From Bradyrhizobium sp. ARR65 (GTDB taxonomy: Bacteria > Pseudomonadota > Alphaproteobacteria > Rhizobiales > Xanthobacteraceae), in assembly GCF_000472385.1 (NCBI RefSeq), contig NZ_AWZU01000012.1, positions 1 to 64,000 of the forward strand: a stretch of DNA of 64,000 nt, written 5' to 3'. Positions within the stretch are counted from its first letter, which is position 1. Each line of letters begins with the position of its first letter. The position numbers and the translations under genes were made by a program. The notes beneath the pieces are model-generated. The model made no database searches, was not told where the DNA came from, and worked only from the letters and a program-made list of their open reading frames with translations. Of this stretch, positions 45,396 to 53,842 are shown in pieces.

Positions 45396-46562
45396 TCACG
45401 GTTTCATAGCGCCCTGTACACTCGTGTAGACTGCGTACAGAGAGCTCGAGCCGCAGATGTAAAGCCTGTTTCGCTGCTGGCCGCCGAAGCACAGGTTGGC
45501 GACAGTTTCCGGAATGTGGATCTTGCCGAGCAGTTCACCCTCTGGAGTGTAGCAGCGCACGCCGTCCTCGTTCGGATCGCCCCAACCCACGGAGCACCAG
45601 ATACGCCCAGCGGTGTCAGTGCGCATCCCGTCGGTAATGCTGGGTTTGGGCATTTCCGCAAAGACTTTGCCGTTCGAAACTTTTCCGGTCCCGATATCCA
45701 CGTCAAAGACGCGGATATGCGACGGGTTGTCCGGTCCATCCGTGAAGCCGGTATCGATGACGTAGAGTTTCTTCTCGTCAGGCGACAAGGTGATGCCATT
45801 GGGCTCCACGAAGTCATCGACGACGACCTTGATCTCTCCGGATTTCGGATCAACGCGGTAGACGTTGTGCTTCTCCTGCTCGGGCTCCGCCTTCACGCCC
45901 TCGTAGTAGCCGCCGATGCCGTAAATTGGATCGGTAAACCAGATCGAACCATCGGAAGCGACAACCGCATCGTTCGGCGAGTTGAGCTTCTTGCCATTGT
46001 ATTTGTCAGCAATGATCGTGATCGAGCCGTCGAGTTCGGTCCGGGTCACTCGCCGGCCGCTATGCTCACAAGTGATCAGACGTCCTTCCCGATCAATGGT
46101 GTTGCCGTTCGAGTTCATCGACGGTTGCCGGTATACGCTTAGGTGACCGTCATCCTCGGAAAAGCGCATGATACGGTTGTTGGGAATGTCGCTGAACAGC
46201 ACATAGCGCCCCGCCGGGAAGTAGACCGGCCCTTCGGCCCAGCGCATTCCCGTCGCAACGCGCTCAACCGCCATGGTGCCGGCGAAGGCTGGAAAGCCGG
46301 CAGGTCCGAACGAAACCTTGGGATGGGCCGACTCCAGATGGGAATCCGGATAGCGGCTCCCGGGAAGCGGCCCCAAGGGTAGCGGCCCGGTTGAGCGCGT
46401 TGGAGCGCCGGTTTGGCCGAACGGCGCTACTGTCGCAGCCGAGGCCGTCTCCATGGTCACGGCCGTCGCTGCCAGCGCCCCCGCTGCGCCCGTTAGCAGG
46501 GTACGGCGGTTGAGGCTGCCGGTTTTGGTCTGAATGTCTCGAAAGGTCAGTGGGGTTGTCAT
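45396..46562 (-). CDS. Tat-exported SMP-30/gluconolactonase-like protein (paralogue)
   Basis: Protein of 388 aa, tandem paralogue of the gene at 44108-45223. The twin-arginine signal is NRRTLLTGAAGALAATAV (Arg19-Arg20). Propeller motifs include MRWAEGPVYFPAGRYVLFSD, LNSPNDAVVASDGSIWFTD and ITDGMRTDTAGRIWCSVGW. A strong gggagga precedes the start. The two proteins match in order but differ in loops, so they probably act on related lactones or esters. The gap between the genes (172 bases) holds the first gene's leader hairpin. Confidence 0.88.
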   Translation of the reverse strand: MTTPLTFRDIQTKTGSLNRRTLLTGAAGALAATAVTMETASAATVAPFGQTGAPTRSTGPLPLGPLPGSRYPDSHLESAHPKVSFGPAGFPAFAGTMAVERVATGMRWAEGPVYFPAGRYVLFSDIPNNRIMRFSEDDGHLSVYRQPSMNSNGNTIDREGRLITCEHSGRRVTRTELDGSITIIADKYNGKKLNSPNDAVVASDGSIWFTDPIYGIGGYYEGVKAEPEQEKHNVYRVDPKSGEIKVVVDDFVEPNGITLSPDEKKLYVIDTGFTDGPDNPSHIRVFDVDIGTGKVSNGKVFAEMPKPSITDGMRTDTAGRIWCSVGWGDPNEDGVRCYTPEGELLGKIHIPETVANLCFGGQQRNRLYICGSSSLYAVYTSVQGAMKP

Positions 46563-46597
46563 GATCTCCTCCCAAATTTTTTTGTTGGAAGGAAACC

Positions 46598-46630
46598 ATC
46601 TGCCCGCATTCCGGCATAAAGCGGGCAGGG
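46598..46630 (-). promoter_or_regulatory. Leader hairpin upstream of the second SMP-30-like gene
   Basis: Arms atctgcccgc and gcgggcaggg pair over 8 bases plus a possible wobble around the loop attccggcataaa, identical to the loop at 45269-45281. One stem pair that is C-G in the other copy is T-A here, so both sides changed together. It starts 36 bases from the gene's start codon, the same distance as in the other copy. Confidence 0.6.
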
Positions 46631-46671
46631 CTTGGTGACACTATCTCACATCGTATTCTTCGCAGACCCGC

Positions 46672-47586
46672 TCAAATCGGATCCCAGCCAAAGACATCCG
46701 CCGAGCGGTCGAGCTTGTAGAACGAGGCTTTCAGCGCCGGCATTGCATGCTCAGCGACGCTCTGTGGCGTCCAGCCTTCGCTGCGATGCACTGAGCGCAA
46801 GGGACGCGACTGGCCCATCAGGAAGATTTCGTTCATGCGCACCGCAAAAATCTGGCCGGTCACCTCCTTGCCGGCGTCGCTGAGCAGATAGGACACAACG
46901 GGCGCGATCTTTTCGGGGCCCATCTGCTGAATCTTGGCGACGCGCGCCTTCTCGGCTTCGGTCTCGGTCGGGATGGTCCCGATCATCCGGCTCCAGGCAA
47001 AGGGGGAGACGCAGTTGGAGCGCACATTGAAGCGCTGCATATCGAGCGCGATCGATTTCGACAAACCGACGATGCCAAGCTTGGCCGCCGCGTAGTTGGC
47101 CTGGCCGAAATTGCCGACCAGACCGGATGTCGAGGTGAAGTGGACGAAGGAGCCGCTCTCCTGTTCCCGGAAGAGCCGGGCCGCCGCATGCGAGACGTAG
47201 AACGAGCCCATCAGGTGCACCTTGATCACCGCCTCGAACGCTTCCACGCTCATTTTGTGAAAGATCATGTCGCGGAGGATGCCGGCGTTGTTGACGACCC
47301 CGTCGAGTCGGCCGAAGTGATCGGTCGCGGTCTTGACGATGCGGCTTGCGGGTATCGCTTCCGCCACGCTTTCAAAGTTCGCGACCGCCGTACCACCGCG
47401 CTTTTTGATCTCCTCGACTACTTCTTCGGCTGGCGCCGCGCTTGAGCCCGAGCCATCAGAGGCAACGCCGGGGTCGTTCACCACGACCTTGGCGCCTTCC
47501 GCCGCGCATAGCAGCGCGATCTCGCGCCCGATGCCGCGACCGGCTCCGGTGACGACGATGACTTTGTCCTGGAGTGATTTTGTCAT
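46672..47586 (-). CDS. SDR of the multifunctional-enzyme-2 / 3-hydroxyacyl-CoA dehydrogenase type
   Basis: NAD-dependent SDR of 304 aa. The cofactor motif TGAGRGIGREIA is near residue 14, NNAGILRDMIFHKMS near residue 95, and Tyr/Lys in NYAAAKLGI near residue 165. This pattern resembles the dehydrogenase domain of peroxisomal multifunctional enzyme 2, which oxidises 3-hydroxyacyl-CoA. A C-terminal extension of about 50 residues follows the SDR core. It lies downstream of a thiolase and a DUF35 gene on the same strand, separated by a palindromic repeat. Confidence 0.88.
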   Translation of the reverse strand: MTKSLQDKVIVVTGAGRGIGREIALLCAAEGAKVVVNDPGVASDGSGSSAAPAEEVVEEIKKRGGTAVANFESVAEAIPASRIVKTATDHFGRLDGVVNNAGILRDMIFHKMSVEAFEAVIKVHLMGSFYVSHAAARLFREQESGSFVHFTSTSGLVGNFGQANYAAAKLGIVGLSKSIALDMQRFNVRSNCVSPFAWSRMIGTIPTETEAEKARVAKIQQMGPEKIAPVVSYLLSDAGKEVTGQIFAVRMNEIFLMGQSRPLRSVHRSEGWTPQSVAEHAMPALKASFYKLDRSADVFGWDPI

Positions 47587-47602
47587 GCTGTCTCCTGTTG
47601 GT

Positions 47603-47681
47603 CGTCATTCCGGGGCACCTCGAAGAGGCGAACCCGGAATCTCGAGATTCCGGGTCCGCGCTCGCGCGCCCCGGAATGACG
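47603..47681. repeat. Palindromic repeat of the 'gtcattccgggg ... ccccggaatgac' family
   Basis: Outer arms cgtcattccgggg (47603-47615) and ccccggaatgacg (47669-47681) are perfect. They enclose a 24-base perfect palindrome at 47632-47655 centred on tctcgaga. Related elements occur at 59009-59165 and 60707-60811. It separates the thiolase and SDR genes and may fold in the transcript. Confidence 0.85.
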
Positions 47682-47688
47682 AGAGTCG

Positions 47689-48828
47689 CTAACGTTCGTT
47701 CGTAAAAATGATCGTGCCTGATGCCGCAAACATCCCGCCGACGCCATGGCAAACCGAGATCTTCGCCCCCGGCACCTGCGCCGGCGCGATGCCGCGCATC
47801 TGGCGCACGCTCTCCTGCAGCGCATACATGCCGTACATGCCCGAATGCATGTAGGAGAGACCGCCGCCATTGGTGTTCAGCGGCAGCTTGCCACCGGGGC
47901 GCGTGTTGCCCTCGGCGATGAATTTTCCAGTCTCTTCATACGGCATGAAGCCGAGATCGCCGAGTCCGTAAAGCGGCAGATGCGCGAAGGCATCGTAGAT
48001 CATGAGATGATCGACATCCTTGTGCGTGATGCCGGCTTCCCTAAGGGCGAGCGGCCCCGCCACCTTGAAGGCACGCGAGGAATTGAACGTTTCCATCTGG
48101 CTGACCATGGGCGTCTCCACGCTCTCGCCGGTGCCGAGGATGTAAACCGGCTTACGCGGGAAATCCTTGGCGCGGTCGGCGGAGGTCAGGATCAAGGCGC
48201 CGCCGCCATCGGTGACGAGGCAGCACTGCAGCAGCCGGAACGGATAAGCGATCATCCGCGAGTTGAGCACATCGGCAACCGTGATCGGCTCCTTCATGGT
48301 CGCGCGCGGGTTTTTCGCCGCCCATTCGCGCTGCACCACTGCCACCATGGCGAGCTGCTCATGGGTGATGCCATGGGTCTTCATGAATCGCAGCACGGGA
48401 ATGGGAAACATGCTGGCCGGCGTGGTGACGCCGTAAGGCAGTTCGAATTGCCCGTTCAGGCTGTCGGGTCCGACCATGCGCGGCGTGCGGCCGATGTTGG
48501 ACCTGCCACTTTCGGCATGGGTGATCAGCACGGTCTTGCAAAGGCCGGCTTCGATTGCGGCCGCGGCGTGGCGGACGTGCAGCATGAAGGAGCAGCCGCC
48601 GACCGAGGTGCCGTCGACCCAGGTCGGCGTGATGCCAAGGTAATGGCAGATCTGCTGCGGTGTCTCGACCGCGGTGGCAAAGCCGTCGATATCGGAGAGC
48701 TTCAGGCCCGCATCCTTGATCGCGTTCAGCGCCGCATCGGCATGCAACTGGATTTGCGACATGTTGGGGATAACGCCGAGCTCGGTGGTCTCGGCCGCGC
48801 CGACGACGGCGACCTGGTTTCTGCGCAT
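47689..48828 (-). CDS. SCPx/lipid-transfer-protein-type thiolase
   Basis: Thiolase-superfamily protein of 379 aa from the ATG at 48828, with gaggggg upstream. It resembles SCP2-thiolase (lipid-transfer-protein) members. DGTSVGGCSFMLHVRHAAAA near residue 80 has a Cys at the likely nucleophile position. NTNGGGLSYMHSG and the C-terminal ISVCHGVGGMFAASGTIIF supply candidate His and Cys residues. It is encoded 4 bases downstream of a DUF35 gene. In steroid side-chain breakdown such thiolase-like proteins bind DUF35 partners, so either thiolase or retro-aldolase chemistry is possible. Confidence 0.87.
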   Translation of the reverse strand: MRRNQVAVVGAAETTELGVIPNMSQIQLHADAALNAIKDAGLKLSDIDGFATAVETPQQICHYLGITPTWVDGTSVGGCSFMLHVRHAAAAIEAGLCKTVLITHAESGRSNIGRTPRMVGPDSLNGQFELPYGVTTPASMFPIPVLRFMKTHGITHEQLAMVAVVQREWAAKNPRATMKEPITVADVLNSRMIAYPFRLLQCCLVTDGGGALILTSADRAKDFPRKPVYILGTGESVETPMVSQMETFNSSRAFKVAGPLALREAGITHKDVDHLMIYDAFAHLPLYGLGDLGFMPYEETGKFIAEGNTRPGGKLPLNTNGGGLSYMHSGMYGMYALQESVRQMRGIAPAQVPGAKISVCHGVGGMFAASGTIIFTNER

Positions 48829-48832
48829 CGGC

Positions 48833-49243
48833 TTACCCCCTCGCTGGACGGAAGAGCGGAAGGGTGATCTGCTCGTCGAGCTTTTCGAATTTGACTTCGA
48901 CCGGCATGTCGAGCGCAAGCGCTTCCGGCGTCTGCGGACAATCGACGATATTGGTCATCAGTCGCGGACCTTCGTCGAGCTCCACCACCGCAATGGAATA
49001 GGGCGGGGTGAAGCCGGGCGCCGGGCGGTGATGAATGATGTAGCTGTAAAGCTTGCCCTTGCCGCTCGCCTTAAACATCGAGACCTCGCGCGAGCCGCAG
49101 GCGGGACAGAACGGCCGCGGCGGAAAGTAGGTCTTCGCGCAAGCCTCGCAGCGCTGCAGACGAAGCTCGCCTGCTCGCGTGCCGTCCCAGAAATGCTGTG
49201 TCTCCGGAGTCGGTTTCGGTCGCGCCCGCGCTGCCTCAGTCAT
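48833..49243 (-). CDS. DUF35 OB-fold/zinc-ribbon acyl-CoA-associated protein
   Basis: Small protein of 136 aa; the ATG at 49243 follows ggaggaa. A rubredoxin-like zinc ribbon at about residues 31-50 has two CxxC pairs (RCEACAKTYF and FCPACGS). An OB-fold follows (GKLYSYIIHHRPAPGFTPPY and IAVVELDEGPRLMTNIVDCP). Members bind acyl-CoA and form complexes with adjacent thiolase-like enzymes. With the thiolase gene 4 bases away, that partnership is very likely here. Confidence 0.9.
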   Translation of the reverse strand: MTEAARARPKPTPETQHFWDGTRAGELRLQRCEACAKTYFPPRPFCPACGSREVSMFKASGKGKLYSYIIHHRPAPGFTPPYSIAVVELDEGPRLMTNIVDCPQTPEALALDMPVEVKFEKLDEQITLPLFRPARG

Positions 49244-49399
49244 CGGCAATTCCTCCATCGAGATCGTTTGCGATCTTGATGCGCCAATTGAGGACCTGCC
49301 GTCAACGGCGATGCAGCTATGCGCTCGGTCCGCGTATTCCACCGCGCGCAAAATTTGCGCTAGAGCGGTCGCCGAGCTGGAGGAATCCCAACCTCCGCC

Positions 49400-49487
49400 G
49401 TCATTGCGAGCGCAAGCGAAGCACTCCAGGCCTTCTCCGCGGACGCAGTCTGGATTGCTTCGTCGCTGTCGCTCCTCGCAACGACGG
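49400..49487. repeat. Palindromic repeat of the 'gtcattgcgag ... caacgacgg' family, copy 2
   Basis: Second copy of the element at 22977-23062, here 88 bases, with arms gcgaagcactccag and ctggattgcttcgtcgc. It ends two bases from the LysR stop codon and may form the transcript end of that gene. Confidence 0.85.
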
Positions 49488-49489
49488 TC

Positions 49490-50398
49490 CTAGTCGTCGC
49501 GCTTGAGAAAGCTGACGCGCTCGCGCGAGAGATGATCGGCAAAGGCCTTGCTCAATGGCGGAAGCGTGCGGTTCTTCCTTTTAATCAGCCACACCGGCCG
49601 CGAAAAATTGGGGTCGCTGATGTGTCGGGCCCGCAAGGTGGGTTCGGCCGCGATCTCGCGCGCGGAAGCCGGCAACAAGGTGATGCCGATGCCGGCGCGC
49701 ACCATGCCGAGCGCCGTCATCATCTGGGTGGTTTCCGTCACGGGCGTCGGCATCAGCTTCGCCTTCCGGAAGGCGTTGTCCGTCACCGCACGCACGCTGG
49801 TGCGGCCATCCATCATCACGATGGGAAACTGCGCCAGGCGCTCGGCCGTGATGCGGGAAAATCGATCGATCGGGTGGCCCTTGGGATAGACGACCCTGAT
49901 CTCGTCGCTCGCCCTGAACAGAACCTCGATATCCGGAAAATCGACATTGCCGCCAGTAAGTCCCAGATCGACTTCGTCGGAGCGGACCAGGCCAAGCACT
50001 GCACTGGCGATGACGTCCTTCACGGCGAAGGAGGCACCAGGGTTCTGCTTCCTGAAATGCCTGATCGAATCAGGCAACAGGCTCGCGGCAAAGGACGGCA
50101 GCGCGGCAATGCGCACAACGCCAAGCTGCGCGGTCGAGACGTGCTTCACGTCCAGCAGCACGGAATCGAGATCCTGCAGCGTCCGCTCGAAGGAGGGAAG
50201 CAGGTCGCGGCCGACGCGCGTCAGGTTCACCGACCTGGGATTGCGATCGAAAAGCTTGAGCTGCAGCGCTTCTTCAAGCCGCCTGATCTGCACCGTGAGC
50301 GTCGGCTGGGAGACGTGAAGGAATTCGGCGGCGCGCGTAAAACTTCCGAGCTTGGCGACGGCGACGAAGGAGCGCATTTGCCGCAGGCTGATGTCCAT
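49490..50398 (-). CDS. LysR-family transcriptional regulator
   Basis: Regulator of 302 aa from the ATG at 50398, which starts the family sequence DISLRQMRSFVAVAKLGSFT; the longer frame would run through the promoter region. The helix-turn-helix is AAEFLHVSQPTLTVQIRRLE, about residues 20-40. It is divergent from the second Liv importer operon across 103 bases containing a clear inverted repeat, so it is the likely regulator of the whole import-amidase operon. The effector is unknown, perhaps the transported compound. Confidence 0.93.
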   Translation of the reverse strand: MDISLRQMRSFVAVAKLGSFTRAAEFLHVSQPTLTVQIRRLEEALQLKLFDRNPRSVNLTRVGRDLLPSFERTLQDLDSVLLDVKHVSTAQLGVVRIAALPSFAASLLPDSIRHFRKQNPGASFAVKDVIASAVLGLVRSDEVDLGLTGGNVDFPDIEVLFRASDEIRVVYPKGHPIDRFSRITAERLAQFPIVMMDGRTSVRAVTDNAFRKAKLMPTPVTETTQMMTALGMVRAGIGITLLPASAREIAAEPTLRARHISDPNFSRPVWLIKRKNRTLPPLSKAFADHLSRERVSFLKRDD

Positions 50399-50417
50399 AG
50401 ATAAATCGTATGGCTGA

Positions 50418-50435
50418 GATTGAATTATTTCAATC
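50418..50435. promoter_or_regulatory. Candidate LysR operator (T-N11-A inverted repeat)
   Basis: gattgaattatttcaatc has perfect 7-base arms around ttat and contains a T-N11-A match. It lies 20 bases upstream of the LysR start and 66 bases upstream of the binding-protein gene. That placement is typical for a site that represses the regulator and activates the divergent operon. Confidence 0.55.
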
Positions 50436-50501
50436 CTCGTATAGTTGATTTGTCCGCGCGGACGCGCCAAAAGGGGCCGACAACACTGGTGAGGAAACGT
50501 A

Positions 50502-51749
50502 ATGCTCAAGAACAGTTTGGCCGCGCTGGCCGCGGCCGCGCTGCTGGCCGGACCGGCCTTTGCGGCGGACGTGCCGGCGGAGATCAAGATCGGCACCCTC
50601 TATGCCTCCTCGGGCCGCTATGCCTCGATCTCGATGCCGGTCTATAGCGCGCTGAAGCTCTGGGCCGATCAGAAGAACGCCGAGGGCGGCGTCTATGTAA
50701 AGGCGTTCGACAAGAAGCTGCCGGTCAAGCTTATCTCCTACGACGACCAGAGCAACACCGCGACCGCCTCGACCCTCTATAATCAGCTCATCACGCAGGA
50801 CAAGGTGGATCTCCTGGTCGCCGATTCCGGCTCGGTGCTGACCGCGCCTGCCGTTGCGATCGCACGCGACCACAAGATGTTCCTGTTCGACCAGACCGGT
50901 ACCGGCGCAAGCTTCTTTTCCAAGGACAATCCTTACATTGCACTGATGGCCGACCCGGTGTCGACCGTCTGGCCGAAGCCGGTCGCCGACTTCGTCACCC
51001 ATGACGGTCCCGGCCTTGGCATCAAGAAGATCGCCATTCTTTACGCCACCAACGAGTTCACGGGCACGCAGGCCAACGCGTTCCGCAAGTTCGTGAAGGA
51101 TTCCGGCGCGCCCATCGAGATCGTCTATGATCAGGGCGTGCCGACCGAGACCACGAACTACACGGTCATCATCAACAACATCAACAACGCCAATCCGGAT
51201 GCGGTGATTCACTTCGGCTACGCGCCGAACGACATCGCCTTCCTGCGCAACGTCCAGGACGTCGGCATCAAGTTCAAGATGCTGTTCGCGATCTATGCCG
51301 GACTCGAGACCGAGCTCTTGGAGAAGAACATCGGGGCCAAGGGCCTTGAGCACATCTGGACCTATGTGCCGCCGTCGGAATTGGAATATCCCGTCAATTT
51401 CGGCATGCCGATGAAGGACTATAAGGCCGCCTGGGACAAGAAATATCCTGACGGCAAGATCGAGTTCGGCTTCAATGCGGTCGCGGGCTACACCACCGGG
51501 CTCGTGATCGAAAAGACGCTGTCAGTCGCGACCTCGCTCGATCAGATGGAGCTGCGGCGCGCGGTGTTCAGCCTCTCCGGCCAGCTCAAGACGCTGGACG
51601 GCACCTTCGCGCTCGACGAGACGGGCGGACAGATCGGCGAATTGACGCCGCTCGGCCAGCTCACGCTCGACGATCACGGCCATATCAAATTCGTCTCGAT
51701 CTATCCGCACGAGACCGCGACCGGCAAACCGGTCTATCCGGCTCCATGA
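50502..51749 (+). CDS. Branched-chain-amino-acid-type ABC substrate-binding protein
   Basis: Periplasmic receptor of 415 aa for the second importer. A Sec signal peptide (LKNSLAALAAAALLAGPAFA) ends at about residue 22. The mature protein begins EIKIGTLYASSGRYASISMP and continues in the Peripla_BP_6 pattern, for example KKIAILYATNEFTGTQANAF. The ligand cannot be read directly. The same operon encodes an amidase, an AtuA pair and a DUF2848 protein, pointing to an amide or organic acid rather than leucine-type amino acids. A palindromic repeat separates it from the permease genes. Confidence 0.92.
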   Translation: MLKNSLAALAAAALLAGPAFAADVPAEIKIGTLYASSGRYASISMPVYSALKLWADQKNAEGGVYVKAFDKKLPVKLISYDDQSNTATASTLYNQLITQDKVDLLVADSGSVLTAPAVAIARDHKMFLFDQTGTGASFFSKDNPYIALMADPVSTVWPKPVADFVTHDGPGLGIKKIAILYATNEFTGTQANAFRKFVKDSGAPIEIVYDQGVPTETTNYTVIINNINNANPDAVIHFGYAPNDIAFLRNVQDVGIKFKMLFAIYAGLETELLEKNIGAKGLEHIWTYVPPSELEYPVNFGMPMKDYKAAWDKKYPDGKIEFGFNAVAGYTTGLVIEKTLSVATSLDQMELRRAVFSLSGQLKTLDGTFALDETGGQIGELTPLGQLTLDDHGHIKFVSIYPHETATGKPVYPAP

Positions 51750-51814
51750 GCAGTGCGGGTCAAGAGGCAAGAGGACGTCGGGGCGATGAGCGGATTTGGA
51801 CGAGGTGAGCTCTC

Positions 51815-51957
51815 CATCCCCGTCACCCTGAGGAGGCCGCAACGCGGCCGTCTCGAAGGGCGACGGCCCGGCTCTTGCAGCGGGGCCGTTCACCCTTCGA
51901 GGCTCGCTTCGCGAGCGCCTCTCAGCGACAAACGGCGGAGCCGTTTGCGCGGGGATG
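51815..51957. repeat. Hairpin-rich repeat inside the importer operon
   Basis: Outer arms catccccg (51815-51822) and cggggatg (51950-51957) enclose several small hairpins: ggccgc/gcggcc (51835-51849), cggccc/gggccg (51864-51888), gctcgc/gcgagc (51902-51916) and aaacggc/gccgttt (51930-51946). The element occupies most of the 253-base gap between the binding-protein and permease genes. It could lower expression of the membrane genes relative to the receptor (inference). Confidence 0.75.
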
Positions 51958-52002
51958 ACGGAGTGATATACGCGCGCCCCGCGGACAACGGTATGGTCTA
52001 GC

Positions 52003-52929
52003 ATGTTGACTTACGCGCTGGTCGCCGGCGTTCTGTTCGGTCTCTATTTCAGCCTGGTCGGTATCGGCCTCAATCTCGTGTTCGGCGTCATGCGCATCGT
52101 CAATCTTGCGCATGGCGACGTGCTGATGCTGGGCGCGTTCATTGCGCTCGGGGTGGTGACGCTCGCCGGCATCGATCCGCTGTTCGCGGTGCCGCTTGCG
52201 TTCATCGTCTTCCTGCTGGCCGGTCTGTTGCTCTATTGGGTGCTGGTGCCCAGGCTGCAGGGCTCGGTCAATCCGGAGATGCTCTCGATCATCCTGTTCT
52301 TCGGCCTCTCGCAGGTGATCGAAGCCATCACCACGATCTTCGCCGGCACCAGCGAACGCTCAATCCAGAGCCGGCTGCTCGGCACGGTGTTTTCGACCAT
52401 CAAGGTGAAGTGGTTTGGCGGCAAGCCGGGCCCGGCCGGGCCGGTGCAGATATTCGGCCAGGGATTTCCGGCGCCCTGGGTGATCGCGGCGGTAACCAGC
52501 CTGGTCGCGATCGGCCTCGTCTATCTCTATCTCTACCGCAGCCGACTCGGCACGTTGACTCGCGCGGTGATGTCGCGGCGCGATGAGGCGCTTGCGACCG
52601 GCATCGACGTCGATCGCGTCTCGGCGGCGGCCTTCGGCATTGGACTGGGTCTTGCCGCGGTGGCCGGCGTGTTCGCGCCCTTCATGTTCGGGTCGGTGAC
52701 GCCGGCCTTTGGCGCCGATGCGACCGTCACCTCCTTTGCGATCGTGGTGCTGGGCTCGCTCGGCAATCCGCTCGGCACCGCGCTCGGTGGTGTCGTCTAT
52801 GGCGTCTGTTACATGCTGGTGCAGACCTATCTTTCCTCCTGGGCCGATCTCTTGCCTTACGTTCTGTTGATCCTGATCCTGCTATTGCGTCCGAGCGGGT
52901 TGCTCGGAAGGCAGGTGCGCGTTGCCTAG
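52003..52929 (+). CDS. livH: Liv-type ABC transporter permease (LivH-like)
   Basis: Membrane permease of 308 aa with about eight hydrophobic segments. It has the signature LNLVFGVMRIVNLAHGDVLM near residue 25 and the ATPase-coupling loop TRAVMSRRDEALATGIDVDR near residue 190. It is preceded by a weak ribosome binding site after the repeat. The end overlaps the next permease gene by 8 bases. It forms the channel with the LivM-like protein. Confidence 0.92.
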   Translation: MLTYALVAGVLFGLYFSLVGIGLNLVFGVMRIVNLAHGDVLMLGAFIALGVVTLAGIDPLFAVPLAFIVFLLAGLLLYWVLVPRLQGSVNPEMLSIILFFGLSQVIEAITTIFAGTSERSIQSRLLGTVFSTIKVKWFGGKPGPAGPVQIFGQGFPAPWVIAAVTSLVAIGLVYLYLYRSRLGTLTRAVMSRRDEALATGIDVDRVSAAAFGIGLGLAAVAGVFAPFMFGSVTPAFGADATVTSFAIVVLGSLGNPLGTALGGVVYGVCYMLVQTYLSSWADLLPYVLLILILLLRPSGLLGRQVRVA

Positions 52930-53842
52930 CGCCCTCAAGCATACGCTCTTCATTCTCGCACCGCTGGTCATCGTCTTGGCGGTGCTGCCGGGCGTGTATC
53001 AAAACCATCTCCTGCTGTTCAATTTCGTGATCTTCCTGGTCCTCGCGCAGGGCGTGAACATCATCTACGGCTTCACCGGCTATCTGCCGTTCGGCTATGT
53101 CGGCTTCTTCGGCGCGGGCGCCTATGGCTTTGCCATCATGGTGATGCATCTGCAGGCGCCGGCGCTGCTCGCAGTTCTGGCCGCGGGCGTGGTCGGCATC
53201 CTGCTCGGGCTGTTGCTGACGCCGCTGTTGCGACTGTCGGGCGCGTATTTCGCGATCGCCAACCTCGCGGCATCTCTTGCGGTGTTGCACCTCGTGGCCA
53301 ATCCCGCGCTGGAGAGCATCACCAAGGGGCCGTATGGCGTGTCGCTGACCGGCACCTTCAATCCCAATTCAGCCTATATGGCCGCCGTCGTCGTGCTCGC
53401 GCTGACGGTCGCCGCTGTTGTCTATTTGAAAAACTCCAGCTTCGGGCTCGCCCTGCAGGCGGTGCGGGAAGATTCGGTGAGCGCCGCCATGGCGGGCGTC
53501 AACGTCGTGAAGATGCGCGTCCTCGCCTGGCTGGCATCGGCACTGGTCGCGGGCCTCGCCGGCGGCATCTACGCCTGGTACGTCTCGGTGTTCTATCCCG
53601 ACAACGTATTCTCCGGCGAGTTCAGCATTTTTGCGATCGTGTTCGCGCTGTTCGGCGGCGTCGCCACCATCACGGGGCCGATCGTCGGCGTGATCATCCT
53701 CTATGGCATCTACAACCTGATCGGCTTCACCACGCCGCAATATTTCCAGTTGATCTATGGCCTCCTGATCATGGGCCTGGTGTTGTTCCTGCCGGCAGGC
53801 CTGGTGTCGCTGGCGACGCGGAGGGGATGGCATGTCCCCTAA
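52922..53842 (+). CDS. livM: Liv-type ABC transporter permease (LivM-like)
   Basis: Membrane permease of 306 aa, apparently starting with TTG at 52922 within the end of livH; I see no better start nearby. It carries NIIYGFTGYLPFGYVGFFGA near residue 45 and the coupling loop QAVREDSVSAAMAGVNV near residue 185. It overlaps the following ATPase gene by 11 bases. TTG is uncommon and may reduce its translation unless coupled to livH. Confidence 0.9.
   Translation: MPSALKHTLFILAPLVIVLAVLPGVYQNHLLLFNFVIFLVLAQGVNIIYGFTGYLPFGYVGFFGAGAYGFAIMVMHLQAPALLAVLAAGVVGILLGLLLTPLLRLSGAYFAIANLAASLAVLHLVANPALESITKGPYGVSLTGTFNPNSAYMAAVVVLALTVAAVVYLKNSSFGLALQAVREDSVSAAMAGVNVVKMRVLAWLASALVAGLAGGIYAWYVSVFYPDNVFSGEFSIFAIVFALFGGVATITGPIVGVIILYGIYNLIGFTTPQYFQLIYGLLIMGLVLFLPAGLVSLATRRGWHVP

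Noticed and set aside
45224..46640. Known riboswitch upstream of the SMP-30-like genes
   Set aside because: The hairpins are simple stem-loops. I could not match them to any riboswitch class, so they are reported only as leader hairpins.
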